Below, piece after piece: positions 1 through 8,394 of a DNA stretch of 36,865 nt (positions are counted from its first letter, which is position 1; every line of letters starts with the position of its first letter). The notes under the pieces are model-generated. The model saw only the letters and a program-made list of their open reading frames with translations, had not been told where the DNA came from and did no database searches. Source of the DNA: an uncultured Lachnospiraceae bacterium (GTDB lineage: Bacteria; Bacillota; Clostridia; Lachnospirales; Lachnospiraceae); NCBI GenBank assembly GCA_904420225.1, contig CAJFUP010000001.1, positions 1-36,865 on the forward strand, in the 5' to 3' direction. Both the position numbers and the translations under genes were made by a program.

Positions 1-242
1 ACTATCTGGTCATGCAGACGGATATGTGTGCCGCATCCGCACACATATCCATCGAATCCAATATTGCGCACGTAATCAGGGATATTGAAATACGTTCTTC
101 CAGTGTTGATGAAAGTGAGATGGCCCTTCTGTCGAGCGTTCTGTAGCGCCCTGCGTGCACTGTCTGGAAGGATATGGCTGCCCTCTGTGATGAGGGTGCC
201 ATCGATATCAAAAAATAACAAACACTTATCTTCTGCTGCCAT
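1..242 (-). CDS. HAD-superfamily (Cof-type) hydrolase, N-terminal part, truncated by left window edge
   Basis: Minus-strand reading from ATG at 242: MAAEDKCLLFFDIDGTLITEGSHILPDSARRALQNARQKGHLTFINTGRTYFNIPDYVRNIGFDGYVCGCGTHIRLHDQ. Contains the DxDGT motif I and the Cof-type INTGR motif. Not in the ORF track because no stop lies in the window. Confidence 0.92.
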   Translation of the reverse strand, partial: MAAEDKCLLFFDIDGTLITEGSHILPDSARRALQNARQKGHLTFINTGRTYFNIPDYVRNIGFDGYVCGCGTHIRLHDQI

Positions 243-554
243 GGCGGAATCCTTTCTTTTATTCTTCTTTCTGCTATTCTCATGATTGATTACAACTCTG
301 TTGGGTTGCTGCGTGCCTGGGCGAAGGAAAAGTATGTCAAAAAAGTATCATCTTCTCCCTGAAATCACGCATCTCACCATGGGTATTATACAAAAAACAC
401 AGAAGAAAATCCACAGAAATCTTTTTTTGCTGAGAGGTATCGCACATTTTTGAATGTTAAAAAGATATCAATCTTATCATATATTATGCACAAATAATTG
501 GGGAATAAAAGAGAAAATACTGTACAATTATACAGAAATGTGGTATTATACTCT

Positions 555-699
555 TGTAATAATATCAGGGATAAACAGTCGAAAATCTGATGCAGGCTTG
601 CCAGCATGGGGATTTTCGGCTGCTGGCAGAGTGCAAACATCCCCGGCGGTTTGTCAGGCGCCGACCAACGCCGGTGGTGAAGAAAATGGAGGTAGTAAT
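555..699 (+). promoter_or_regulatory. Candidate structured 5' leader upstream of the APH-like gene (class unassigned)
   Basis: Complementary segments: 600-606 GCCAGCA / 621-627 TGCTGGC; loop GGGGAT 608-613 / ATCCCC 639-644 (pseudoknot geometry); competing AGTCGAAAATC 577-587 / GATTTTCGGCT 611-621; CCGGCG 643-648 / CGCCGG 669-674. Confidence 0.45.
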
Positions 700-1446
700 A
701 TGAGCAGTCGTGAACTCATTGCTGAAAGCGCGTACAAAAAGATATATAGAGAAGGTGACAAGGTCATTAAAGTATTTGCCGAGGGCTTTCCCAAGTCAGA
801 AGTCCTAAATGAAGCGCTCAATACAGCCCGGGTGGAAGAGGTTGGACTCAACGTGGGAAAGATCCTGGAGGTTTCCGTGGTGGAAGGAAAATGGGCCATT
901 ACCAAGGAATATATCCAGGGCCAGACGCTGGCAGAGAGGATCAAAGAAGAGCCGGATAAGGCGGAGCAGTACATTGACCGGATGGTGGACCTGCACATTC
1001 AAATCAATTCCCATTCCTGTCCCCTGCTGAATCGAATGAAAGAGAAGATGACAAGGCAGATTCAGGAACTGGATGTCATTGACGAGGGGATTCGCTACGA
1101 GCTGATGACCCGGCTGGACGGGATGCCGCGGCATTTAAAGCTCTGCCATGGAGATTTTGAACCATCCAATATCATTGTTCAGGGTGACCAGATGTATGTC
1201 ATTGACTGGGTACATGCCACACAGGGCAATGCCAGTGCGGATGTGGCCAGGACGTATCTGCTGTTATGTCTTGATAACCCGCTGTTGGCCGACATGTATA
1301 TGGATAAATTCTGTCAGAAGACAGATACACAGAAGCGTTATGTGCAGCAGTGGCTTCCCATTGTGGCAGCAGCCCAGCTGACCAAGAAGCGTCCCCAGGA
1401 GAAGGAACTATTGATGAAATGGGTGGATGTGTGCGAATATCAATGA
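700..1446 (+). CDS. Aminoglycoside phosphotransferase / choline kinase-like family protein
   Basis: ATG at 700 preceded by GGAGG; protein MSSRELIAESAYKKIYREGDKVIKVF... with catalytic LCHGDFEPSNIIV and VIDWVHA (Brenner-type HGDxxxxN and IDW). Confidence 0.85.
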   Translation: MSSRELIAESAYKKIYREGDKVIKVFAEGFPKSEVLNEALNTARVEEVGLNVGKILEVSVVEGKWAITKEYIQGQTLAERIKEEPDKAEQYIDRMVDLHIQINSHSCPLLNRMKEKMTRQIQELDVIDEGIRYELMTRLDGMPRHLKLCHGDFEPSNIIVQGDQMYVIDWVHATQGNASADVARTYLLLCLDNPLLADMYMDKFCQKTDTQKRYVQQWLPIVAAAQLTKKRPQEKELLMKWVDVCEYQ

Positions 1447-1461
1447 TGTGAAAAATATCGC

Positions 1462-1530
1462 GAAGGGCGATGCTGTCTCTCAGGGGATGTCTTCTAGACT
1501 TTTCCCTGGAAAGAGACGGCATCGCCCTTC
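1462..1530. terminator. Long hairpin between convergent genes (bidirectional terminator-like, without a clear U-tract)
   Basis: GAAGGGCGATGCTGTCTCT 1462-1480 pairs with AGAGACGGCATCGCCCTTC 1512-1530 (19 bp, one G-U), extended inside by CAGGG/CCCTG. Confidence 0.55.
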
Positions 1531-1561
1531 CCGGCTGAATATTAATTTCCAAAGGGGCGCA

Positions 1562-2572
1562 TTATCTTTGAATATCGTATGTTTGATTCATGAGACGCAG
1601 AATGCTTTCTTTATCTGTAATATTTGTATCGCCGCGGATGGAATGCTTCATTACGGAGGAAGCTACGGCAAAGTTCACGGTATCTTCCGGTGACATGCCG
1701 TCCATCAGTGCGTAGATCAGACCGGAGGAGAACGCATCGCCGCCGCCCACCCGATCCAGGATTTGGAAGCGGAACAGATCGCTCTCGTATGTTTTTCCAT
1801 TATAATACAGATAGGCCTTCAGAGAATTCTCACTTCCGGAGTGGACATAGCGGACATGGCGTCCAATGGCCTTAAAGTGATAGCGGCGGGCCAGTTCCTG
1901 GAAGATCCGATCCTGTTCCTCCAATGTGGGCTGCATGGACATGCCATCCTTTAAATCGTGACCATTTTCGTCGGTCAGATGGATGGGTTCAATACCAATG
2001 AGAATATCCACATAGGGCAGATAACGGCTTAGGATATCTCGTGCCTCGCCAAAACTCCACAGTTTGCTCCTGAAGTTGCAGTCAAAGCTCACAGTCATGC
2101 CCAATTTTTTGGCAGCGTAGAGAGCCTGTTCCATGAGGATTTCGCAGTTGTTGGATAGGGCGGGTGTAATGCCGCTTAAATGGAGCCAGTCATAGCCCTC
2201 CAGAATTTTGGGAATATCCAGAGTTGTATAATCGAATTCTGCGAAAGCGGAGTGTTTTCGGTCATAGATTACCTGGGATGCCCGCACCGAAATTCCCTCT
2301 TCCAGGTAATAAGTCCCCATGCGCTCTCCGGCAAGAATGATGGGGGAAGTATGTACATCGTTGGCTTTCAGATAACGGATGGCCGATTTACCGATATCAT
2401 TGTTGGGAATAACAGTAAATACACTGGTATCCACACCCAGGTTGGCCAGGGATATGGCCACATTGGCCTCTGCGCCGCCAAAATTGATAATGAAGGAATT
2501 GGTGGTGCAGATCCGTTCATAATTGGGCGGAGAGAGACGCATCAGAAGTTCTCCCATGGTTATAAATCTCAT
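1562..2572 (-). CDS. kdgK: 2-keto-3-deoxygluconate kinase, PfkB family sugar kinase
   Basis: [21 protein letters not shown]...[17 protein letters not shown]...[32 protein letters not shown] upstream of ATG at 2572. Confidence 0.88.
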   Translation of the reverse strand: MRFITMGELLMRLSPPNYERICTTNSFIINFGGAEANVAISLANLGVDTSVFTVIPNNDIGKSAIRYLKANDVHTSPIILAGERMGTYYLEEGISVRASQVIYDRKHSAFAEFDYTTLDIPKILEGYDWLHLSGITPALSNNCEILMEQALYAAKKLGMTVSFDCNFRSKLWSFGEARDILSRYLPYVDILIGIEPIHLTDENGHDLKDGMSMQPTLEEQDRIFQELARRYHFKAIGRHVRYVHSGSENSLKAYLYYNGKTYESDLFRFQILDRVGGGDAFSSGLIYALMDGMSPEDTVNFAVASSVMKHSIRGDTNITDKESILRLMNQTYDIQR

Positions 2573-2717
2573 ATTGTTTCCTCCTTTGTCCCGGATAAAG
2601 ACAGAGTTATCCAAACCAATGGACGAGGCTATGTCTTATGATAAGTATAACAAATCTATATGAAAAAACAATAGAAATATCAGAAAAAACAATCCATAAA
2701 ACATATCCAATATTCAA

Positions 2718-2746
2718 TTGTCCCTTTGGACGGGAAATGGTAAAAT
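2718..2746 (+). promoter_or_regulatory. Sigma-A-type promoter for the first GH88 gene
   Basis: TTGTCC (2718-2723), 17-nt spacer, TAAAAT (2741-2746). Confidence 0.55.
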
Positions 2747-2796
2747 AGTATTATCAGCTGAAAGCAGCGAAAAATGGAAGGAGGCGTTGGATTCTT

Positions 2797-3942
2797 ATGG
2801 GAGAAACCATGTGGAATGAGAGACAGCAGCAGTGGCTGGAGGAGGTGTATGAAAAGCTGACAGTAAAGATGGCAGCAGAATGTGAGAGGGCGAAAGACAA
2901 GATTCCATATATTGCCAGGAACGGGGTATTTGACGATCACAGCGGCAAAGACCAGCTGAATTTCTGGACCAATGGATTTTGGGGTGGTATTCTGTGGCAA
3001 ATGTATCATGCCACAGAGCAGGAATGTTATAAGGAAGCGGCCCGGCGGTTGGAGGCGAAGTTTGACTATTTGCTGGATGAATACATTCGGCTTCATCATG
3101 ATGTGGGATTCATGTGGCTGCATACGGCAGTGGCGGATTACCGGCTCACTGGCGATGAGACGGCCAGGAAACGAGGCCTCCACGCGGCTGCCCTGCTGGC
3201 AGGGCGGTTTAATCCGGCTGGCAGGTTTATACCGGCTTGGAATGGAGAAGACCGTATTGGTTGGATTATCATTGACAGTATGATGAATATCCCTCTGCTG
3301 TACTGGGCGACCGATGAAACCGGGGATCCTCGATTTGCCATGATTGCCAGGGAACAGGCGGACAAAGAACTGGCCATGGCGGTGCGTCCCGATGGATCCT
3401 GCAATCATATCTGCTGCTTGGATCCCATGACAGGGGAAATGCTTGATAACCCAGCCGGACAAGGGTATGAGTCAGGATCTTCCTGGAGCAGAGGACAGGC
3501 CTGGGCCCTGTATGGCTTTGCCCTGAGTTATCGCCATACGGGAGAACAGAAGTATCTGGACGCTGCCAAGAGGGTGGCGCACTATTTCATCTCCAGTGTG
3601 GTTCGCACAGATTTTCTGCCGCTGTGTGATTTCCGCCAGCCGTCAGATCCGGTGTACTATGACTCCACAGCGGGTGCCTGCGCGGCTTGTGGTCTTCTGG
3701 AGATTGCAGAGCATGTGCCGATGCTGGAGAAGACGTTCTATGTTGATGCGGCGCTTCGAATTTTACAGGCCATGGAAAGCAATTGGTGCGATTGGGATCC
3801 CGACAGAGATTCTGTTCTGCAGATGGGAAATGCCGCCTATCATGACCGACCGGATCAGCGTCATGTGCCCATTATTTATGGGGATTATTTTTTCATTGAA
3901 GCGATTCTGCGGCTTTTGAAAAAGGATTTTCTCATCTGGTAG
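2797..3942 (+). CDS. Glycoside hydrolase family 88, unsaturated glucuronyl hydrolase (paralog 1)
   Basis: FWTNGFWGGILWQMYHAT, LHHDVGFMWLHTAVADYRLTG, GEDRIGWIIIDSMMNIPLLYWA, GQGYESGSSWSRGQAWALYGF; no signal peptide. Confidence 0.9.
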   Translation: MGETMWNERQQQWLEEVYEKLTVKMAAECERAKDKIPYIARNGVFDDHSGKDQLNFWTNGFWGGILWQMYHATEQECYKEAARRLEAKFDYLLDEYIRLHHDVGFMWLHTAVADYRLTGDETARKRGLHAAALLAGRFNPAGRFIPAWNGEDRIGWIIIDSMMNIPLLYWATDETGDPRFAMIAREQADKELAMAVRPDGSCNHICCLDPMTGEMLDNPAGQGYESGSSWSRGQAWALYGFALSYRHTGEQKYLDAAKRVAHYFISSVVRTDFLPLCDFRQPSDPVYYDSTAGACAACGLLEIAEHVPMLEKTFYVDAALRILQAMESNWCDWDPDRDSVLQMGNAAYHDRPDQRHVPIIYGDYFFIEAILRLLKKDFLIW

Positions 3943-4153
3943 GTCAGCGGCGGCTCCCGTTCCTTAAATGGAAACAGAGGAAGCACAATTTACCAAAAAA
4001 GGAGACGATCGTCCATGTTTATTTTTGGAATAAATGATATAATAAACATGAATTTTGCCCCAATGGGATCCGTTGACTGATGGGTGGGTCAACGGAAAGC
4101 CCAGCGCGCAGACGCGTCTTACCAAAATACAGTGAAAAACGGAGGTTTATAGT

Positions 4154-5290
4154 ATGAATTACGCCATCGGAAACGAAAACGAAAAATGGGTCAGAGAGAT
4201 CTATGAGAAGATCAAGACAAAGATGTCCGCAGAGTGTGACCGGACAGGGGACAAGATCCCATATACCACAGTGGACGGCAAGTTTGATGATAAGTCTGTC
4301 AACGATCTGGATTGGTGGACCAATGGATTTTGGCCTGGAATTTTGTGGCAGATGTATCACGCTACGGGAGAAGAGAAGTATATGACAGCTGCCCGGGGTG
4401 TGGAAGAGAAGTTGGACAAATGTCTGGAAGATTTTACGGGTTTGCATCATGATGTGGGCTTCATGTGGCTGCACTCGGCAGTGGCTGATTACCGCCTGAC
4501 TGGAAATGAAAAGTCCAGGGTCAGAGGACTGCACGCCGCCAGTACACTGGCCGGACGTTTTAACCCTGCAGGAAAATTCATACCGGCCTGGAATGGGGAG
4601 GACCGCATTGGCTGGATCATCATTGACTGCATGATGAATATTCCCATCCTGTACTGGGCGTCCGATGAGCTGAAGGATCCCCGTTTTGCCATGATTGCCA
4701 GGGCTCAGGCAGATAAGGAGTTGGAGATGTCCATCCGTCCCGACGGCTCTTCCAATCACATTTGCTGTTTGGATCCCATGACAGGAGAAATGCTGGATAA
4801 TCCCGGCGGACAGGGATATGAGTCGGGATCGTCCTGGAGCAGAGGCCAGGCCTGGGCTCTGTATGGATTCGCCCTCAGCTATCGCCATACGGGGGATCAG
4901 AAGTATCTGGATGCCGCCAAAAGGGTGGCGCACTATTTCATCGCCAATCTGGTGCGCTCTGATTTCCTGCCTTTGTGTGATTTCCGTCAGCCATCGGAGC
5001 CGGTGTACTATGATTCCACGGCCGGCGCCTGCGCGGCCTGCGGATTCTTGGAGATTGCGGAACATGTGGGCGAGCTGGAAAAGCCGCTTTATGTGGACGC
5101 GGCCATGCGTGTGCTGAAGGCCATGGAAGAAAAATGGTGCGATTGGGATCCGGAAAGAGATTCCATCCTGCAGATGGGAAATGAGGCGTACCATAGAGAA
5201 GAAGGTCGGCATATTTCCATCATTTATGGGGATTATTTCTTTATTGAAGCAATTTTGAGACTTGTGGAAAAAGATTTCCTGATCTGGTAA
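4154..5290 (+). CDS. Glycoside hydrolase family 88, unsaturated glucuronyl hydrolase (paralog 2)
   Basis: Same motifs as the preceding gene (WWTNGFWPGILWQMYHATG, LHHDVGFMWLHSAVADYRLTG, GEDRIGWIIIDCMMNIPILYWA). Confidence 0.9.
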   Translation: MNYAIGNENEKWVREIYEKIKTKMSAECDRTGDKIPYTTVDGKFDDKSVNDLDWWTNGFWPGILWQMYHATGEEKYMTAARGVEEKLDKCLEDFTGLHHDVGFMWLHSAVADYRLTGNEKSRVRGLHAASTLAGRFNPAGKFIPAWNGEDRIGWIIIDCMMNIPILYWASDELKDPRFAMIARAQADKELEMSIRPDGSSNHICCLDPMTGEMLDNPGGQGYESGSSWSRGQAWALYGFALSYRHTGDQKYLDAAKRVAHYFIANLVRSDFLPLCDFRQPSEPVYYDSTAGACAACGFLEIAEHVGELEKPLYVDAAMRVLKAMEEKWCDWDPERDSILQMGNEAYHREEGRHISIIYGDYFFIEAILRLVEKDFLIW

Positions 5291-5308
5291 TAGAAAGGGA
5301 GGAAGAGT

Positions 5309-5662
5309 ATGCTGTTTGTCCATTATCCCAAGTGCAGTACTTGCCGGAATGCCAAGAAATGGTTGGATGAACATGGAATCGCGTATGAGAGCCGTGATAT
5401 CCGTGAAGAGAATCCCAAGGCAGAGGAGCTGAAAACCTGGCATGAAAAAAGCGGCCTGCCCTTGAAGCGCTTGTTCAATACCAGCGGAATGGTGTATAAA
5501 AGCTTAAATCTGAAGGATAGGCTGACAGAGATGGGGGAAGAAGAACAGTATGAACTGCTGGCTTCCGACGGAATGCTGGTGAAGCGGCCGATTTTGGTGG
5601 GGGACACCTTTGTGCTGATCGGATTCCGTCCCAAAGAGTGGCAAGAAGTTCTGCTTTCATAA
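5309..5662 (+). CDS. ArsC/Spx-like (YffB-type) thioredoxin-fold protein
   Basis: MLFVHYPKCSTCRNAKKWLDEHGIAYESRDIREENP...KRPILVGDTFVLIGFRPKEW; CSTC motif. Confidence 0.88.
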   Translation: MLFVHYPKCSTCRNAKKWLDEHGIAYESRDIREENPKAEELKTWHEKSGLPLKRLFNTSGMVYKSLNLKDRLTEMGEEEQYELLASDGMLVKRPILVGDTFVLIGFRPKEWQEVLLS

Positions 5663-5683
5663 AGAAATCTCAATGGTAATGTA

Positions 5684-5730
5684 AAATTGGCACCTTGTGT
5701 GAGCCGAATGGCTCTCAAAGGTGCCAATTT
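5684..5730 (+). terminator. Rho-independent terminator-like hairpin after the ArsC-like gene
   Basis: AAATTGGCACCTT / AAGGTGCCAATTT perfect 13-bp stem. Confidence 0.65.
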
Positions 5731-5812
5731 CTGCGCGCTGTTTTTTGCCCCGCCATTTTGCCATAGGCTCTTTTGGGAAACTTTATAAAATCCCGCTGCG
5801 GCCAAATAAACG

Positions 5813-6106
5813 TTACTTGGAATCGGAAATATTAAGAAACTTCTTTGTCGCGTCCGGAGAGGACAGCAGCTGGCCTGGATTGCAGTGAAGCGCTCTGGCA
5901 ATGTCAAACAGCGTTTCCAAAGAGCAGGGCTTGATATTTCCGGGAGATTCAATGGCTGCAAGAAATGATTTGCTGATCCCAGCCCTTTCGGCCAGTTCAT
6001 TTTGCGTCATTTTGAGATGTTTTCGGTAAAGCATCGTGTTCAGTGCAATGTTTTGGTAGAGTGGTTTGTTGACATCCTTAATTAATTTTGACTTTGACAT
6101 AATCAA
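5813..6106 (-). CDS. XRE-family helix-turn-helix regulator
   Basis: MLYRKHLKMTQNELAERAGISKSFLAAIESPGNIKPCSLETLFDIARALH: canonical HTH_XRE. Confidence 0.85.
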   Translation of the reverse strand: MIMSKSKLIKDVNKPLYQNIALNTMLYRKHLKMTQNELAERAGISKSFLAAIESPGNIKPCSLETLFDIARALHCNPGQLLSSPDATKKFLNISDSK

Positions 6107-6634
6107 CTATCTCGCTTTCGTATACAAGTTCTATCCTTTTAGTTGCAAGACCGTTCTGTTAAGAAATATCATCAAGGCATTGAAAACCATATATAAATTC
6201 ACGCGGCATTTCAAGTCCCGTGCAGTTTACGAAAAAGATACTGCATATTCTGTTATTGTGTCATCATTTTACAATGATTTTGTATATTTGTCTACCCTGT
6301 ATGCTGAAAAAATGTTATATTTGGTAAAATATAGAAAAAAATAGTTATAATGAAAATACTACAAAATTTACCATATATCGCAAAATAGTGCGAGGCCGAT
6401 ACCGGGCGCAGAAGGGAGGCTGCTCTGTGCAAAGACGGCGGAGGATTTGACCCTATCCAAAGAGGAATTCTTGTGCTATACTAAACATAATGACGTCGGT
6501 GTTCAAAAAATTTTGATCGCCGGATACTCAGAACGGCCTTCTCTTTTTGCGGCAATTACCGTATGGGCCGACATAATTCTGGAAATATTGGAAAACTGTT
6601 AACGAAATCTGACTGGAAAGGATTGGTGTTTTGT

Positions 6635-7630
6635 ATGGATGAGCAGAAAATGATGAATCAGGAGAATGGAGATCCCACTGTTTTGGAGCCTGCCGTTGAC
6701 GCCGCAGAGGAGATCCCGGCAGCCAGGCAGGAAAGCATGGAAGATTATAAAGAAGAGCTGGAAGCGTCCTATCGCAGAATTCTTCCCGGGGATATGGTGA
6801 CGGGAACCGTCATTGATGTCACAGAGACAGATGTTATGATTGATTTTAACTACTATGCCCCCGGTAGGATCCCGGTTGAGGAGATGAGCAGTGACCCGGA
6901 TTTCAAAGTCATGGAGCAGGTGAAGGTGGGAGATACCCTGACAGCTTCAGTCATTAAGACAGATGATGGAGCTGGAAATATGCTGCTCTCCCGCAAGGAA
7001 GCCAATGACCAGTTGGTTTGGGATAAGCTGAAAGAGATGATGGAACAAAAAACAATCGTTCACGGAAAAATCGGCGGTGTGGTCAACGCCGGTGTGATTA
7101 TGTACGTAGAGGGAATCCGCGGCTTTATACCGGCCTCAAAATTGGATCTTCATTATGTGGAAAACACAGAAGAATATCTGGGCAGGGAAGTGGACGCCTT
7201 GATCATTGATGTCAATGAAGAGGGCAAAAAGCTGGTGCTGTCAGTGAAAGATGTGCTGAGACAGAAGGCTTTGGAGGAAAGAAAAGACAAAATTAACCGC
7301 ATATCGGTGGGAGCTGTGGTGGAAGGCACGGTGGAACAGCTGAAGGACTATGGCGCGTTTGTGGATATCGGAGATGGTATTTCTGGTCTTCTCCACATCT
7401 CACAAATCAGTGACCGCAGGTTGAAACATCCCAAACAGGTTCTTGCTGTGGGGGATAAGATAAAAGTAAAGATCACAAAAGTGGCTGATGGAAAGGTGAG
7501 TCTGAGTATGAAAGAAGCCAATGAAGTGATCAATAAGGACATGGATGAGGAAGTGTTTGATTATAAGGAAGAAGGGCAGGCTGTCACAGGGTTGGGCGCG
7601 CTCTTTAAGAACATTAAGCTGAATCCGTGA
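6635..7630 (+). CDS. S1 RNA-binding domain protein (small ribosomal protein S1-like, three S1 repeats)
   Basis: GDMVTGTVIDVTETDVMIDFNYYAPGRIPVEEM..., HGKIGGVVNAGVIMYVEGIRGFIPASKLD..., GAVVEGTVEQLKDYGAFVDIGDGISGLLHISQISDRRLKHP. Confidence 0.88.
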   Translation: MDEQKMMNQENGDPTVLEPAVDAAEEIPAARQESMEDYKEELEASYRRILPGDMVTGTVIDVTETDVMIDFNYYAPGRIPVEEMSSDPDFKVMEQVKVGDTLTASVIKTDDGAGNMLLSRKEANDQLVWDKLKEMMEQKTIVHGKIGGVVNAGVIMYVEGIRGFIPASKLDLHYVENTEEYLGREVDALIIDVNEEGKKLVLSVKDVLRQKALEERKDKINRISVGAVVEGTVEQLKDYGAFVDIGDGISGLLHISQISDRRLKHPKQVLAVGDKIKVKITKVADGKVSLSMKEANEVINKDMDEEVFDYKEEGQAVTGLGALFKNIKLNP

Positions 7631-7653
7631 CCAAAAGAAAGGCGTGACGCGTG

Positions 7654-8394
7654 ATGGAAGAAAAAAACAGAGCCAGAGAGCAGCTGAAGACATGGATTAG
7701 AGAGTCAAATGCCATTGTGTTTTTTGGAGGGGCCGGGGTTTCCACGGAGAGCAATATTCCGGATTTCAGGAGTGAGGATGGCCTGTATAGACAGCAATAT
7801 GCCTACCCTCCGGAGGTGATCCTGAGCCATACCTTTTATAGGCAGCATCCAGAGGAATTTTTCCGCTTCTATAGAAATAAGATGGTATATCCCGATGCTC
7901 AGCCCAATTCCGCCCACATGGCACTGGCGGCACTGGAAAGGCAGGGAAAGCTGCGATCAGTCATCACGCAAAATATCGACGGCCTGCATCAGAAGGCTGG
8001 AAGCAGGCGGGTTCTGGAGCTGCACGGCTCGATTTTGCGCAATTACTGTGAAGAATGTAAAAAAGAGTATGGACTGTCCCATATGATGGAGACAGACGGC
8101 ATACCGCGCTGCAGTTGCGGCGGAATTATAAAGCCGGATGTGGTGCTGTATGAAGAGAGTCTGAACCAAGATATCTTGAGACAGGCCGTCATGGATGTCA
8201 GTGAGGCAGATCTGCTGATTGTGGGGGGAACGTCTCTCTCCGTTTATCCGGCAGCCGGTCTCATTGATTATTACAGAGGCAGTAGGCTGGTGTTGATCAA
8301 CCGGGATGCCACGCCGAGGGATCGGGAGGCGGACCTGCTGATTCGGGATCGAATCGGAGAAGTGCTGGCCAGCTGCGTGGATGAGGAATTATGA
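7654..8394 (+). CDS. cobB: Sir2-family NAD-dependent deacylase
   Basis: FFGGAGVSTESNIPDFRSEDGLY, ITQNIDGLHQKAGS, ELHGS, Zn cysteines CEEC...CSCG, GGTSLSVYPAAGL. Confidence 0.95.
   Translation: MEEKNRAREQLKTWIRESNAIVFFGGAGVSTESNIPDFRSEDGLYRQQYAYPPEVILSHTFYRQHPEEFFRFYRNKMVYPDAQPNSAHMALAALERQGKLRSVITQNIDGLHQKAGSRRVLELHGSILRNYCEECKKEYGLSHMMETDGIPRCSCGGIIKPDVVLYEESLNQDILRQAVMDVSEADLLIVGGTSLSVYPAAGLIDYYRGSRLVLINRDATPRDREADLLIRDRIGEVLASCVDEEL

Noticed and set aside
700-1446. Aminoglycoside-resistance gene
   Set aside because: Only the generic APH/choline-kinase fold motifs are visible; nothing ties it to a known resistance enzyme, and such proteins are common chromosomal kinases.
4019-5443. 474-aa minus-strand ORF across GH88 paralog 2
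   Set aside because: Antisense shadow. A parallel shadow (2680-3462) exists in paralog 1 because the sense codons are conserved, not because the antisense protein is real.
6066-6344. 92-aa ORF next to the XRE gene
   Set aside because: AT-rich intergenic sequence, overlaps the 5' end of the XRE gene, no RBS or family features.
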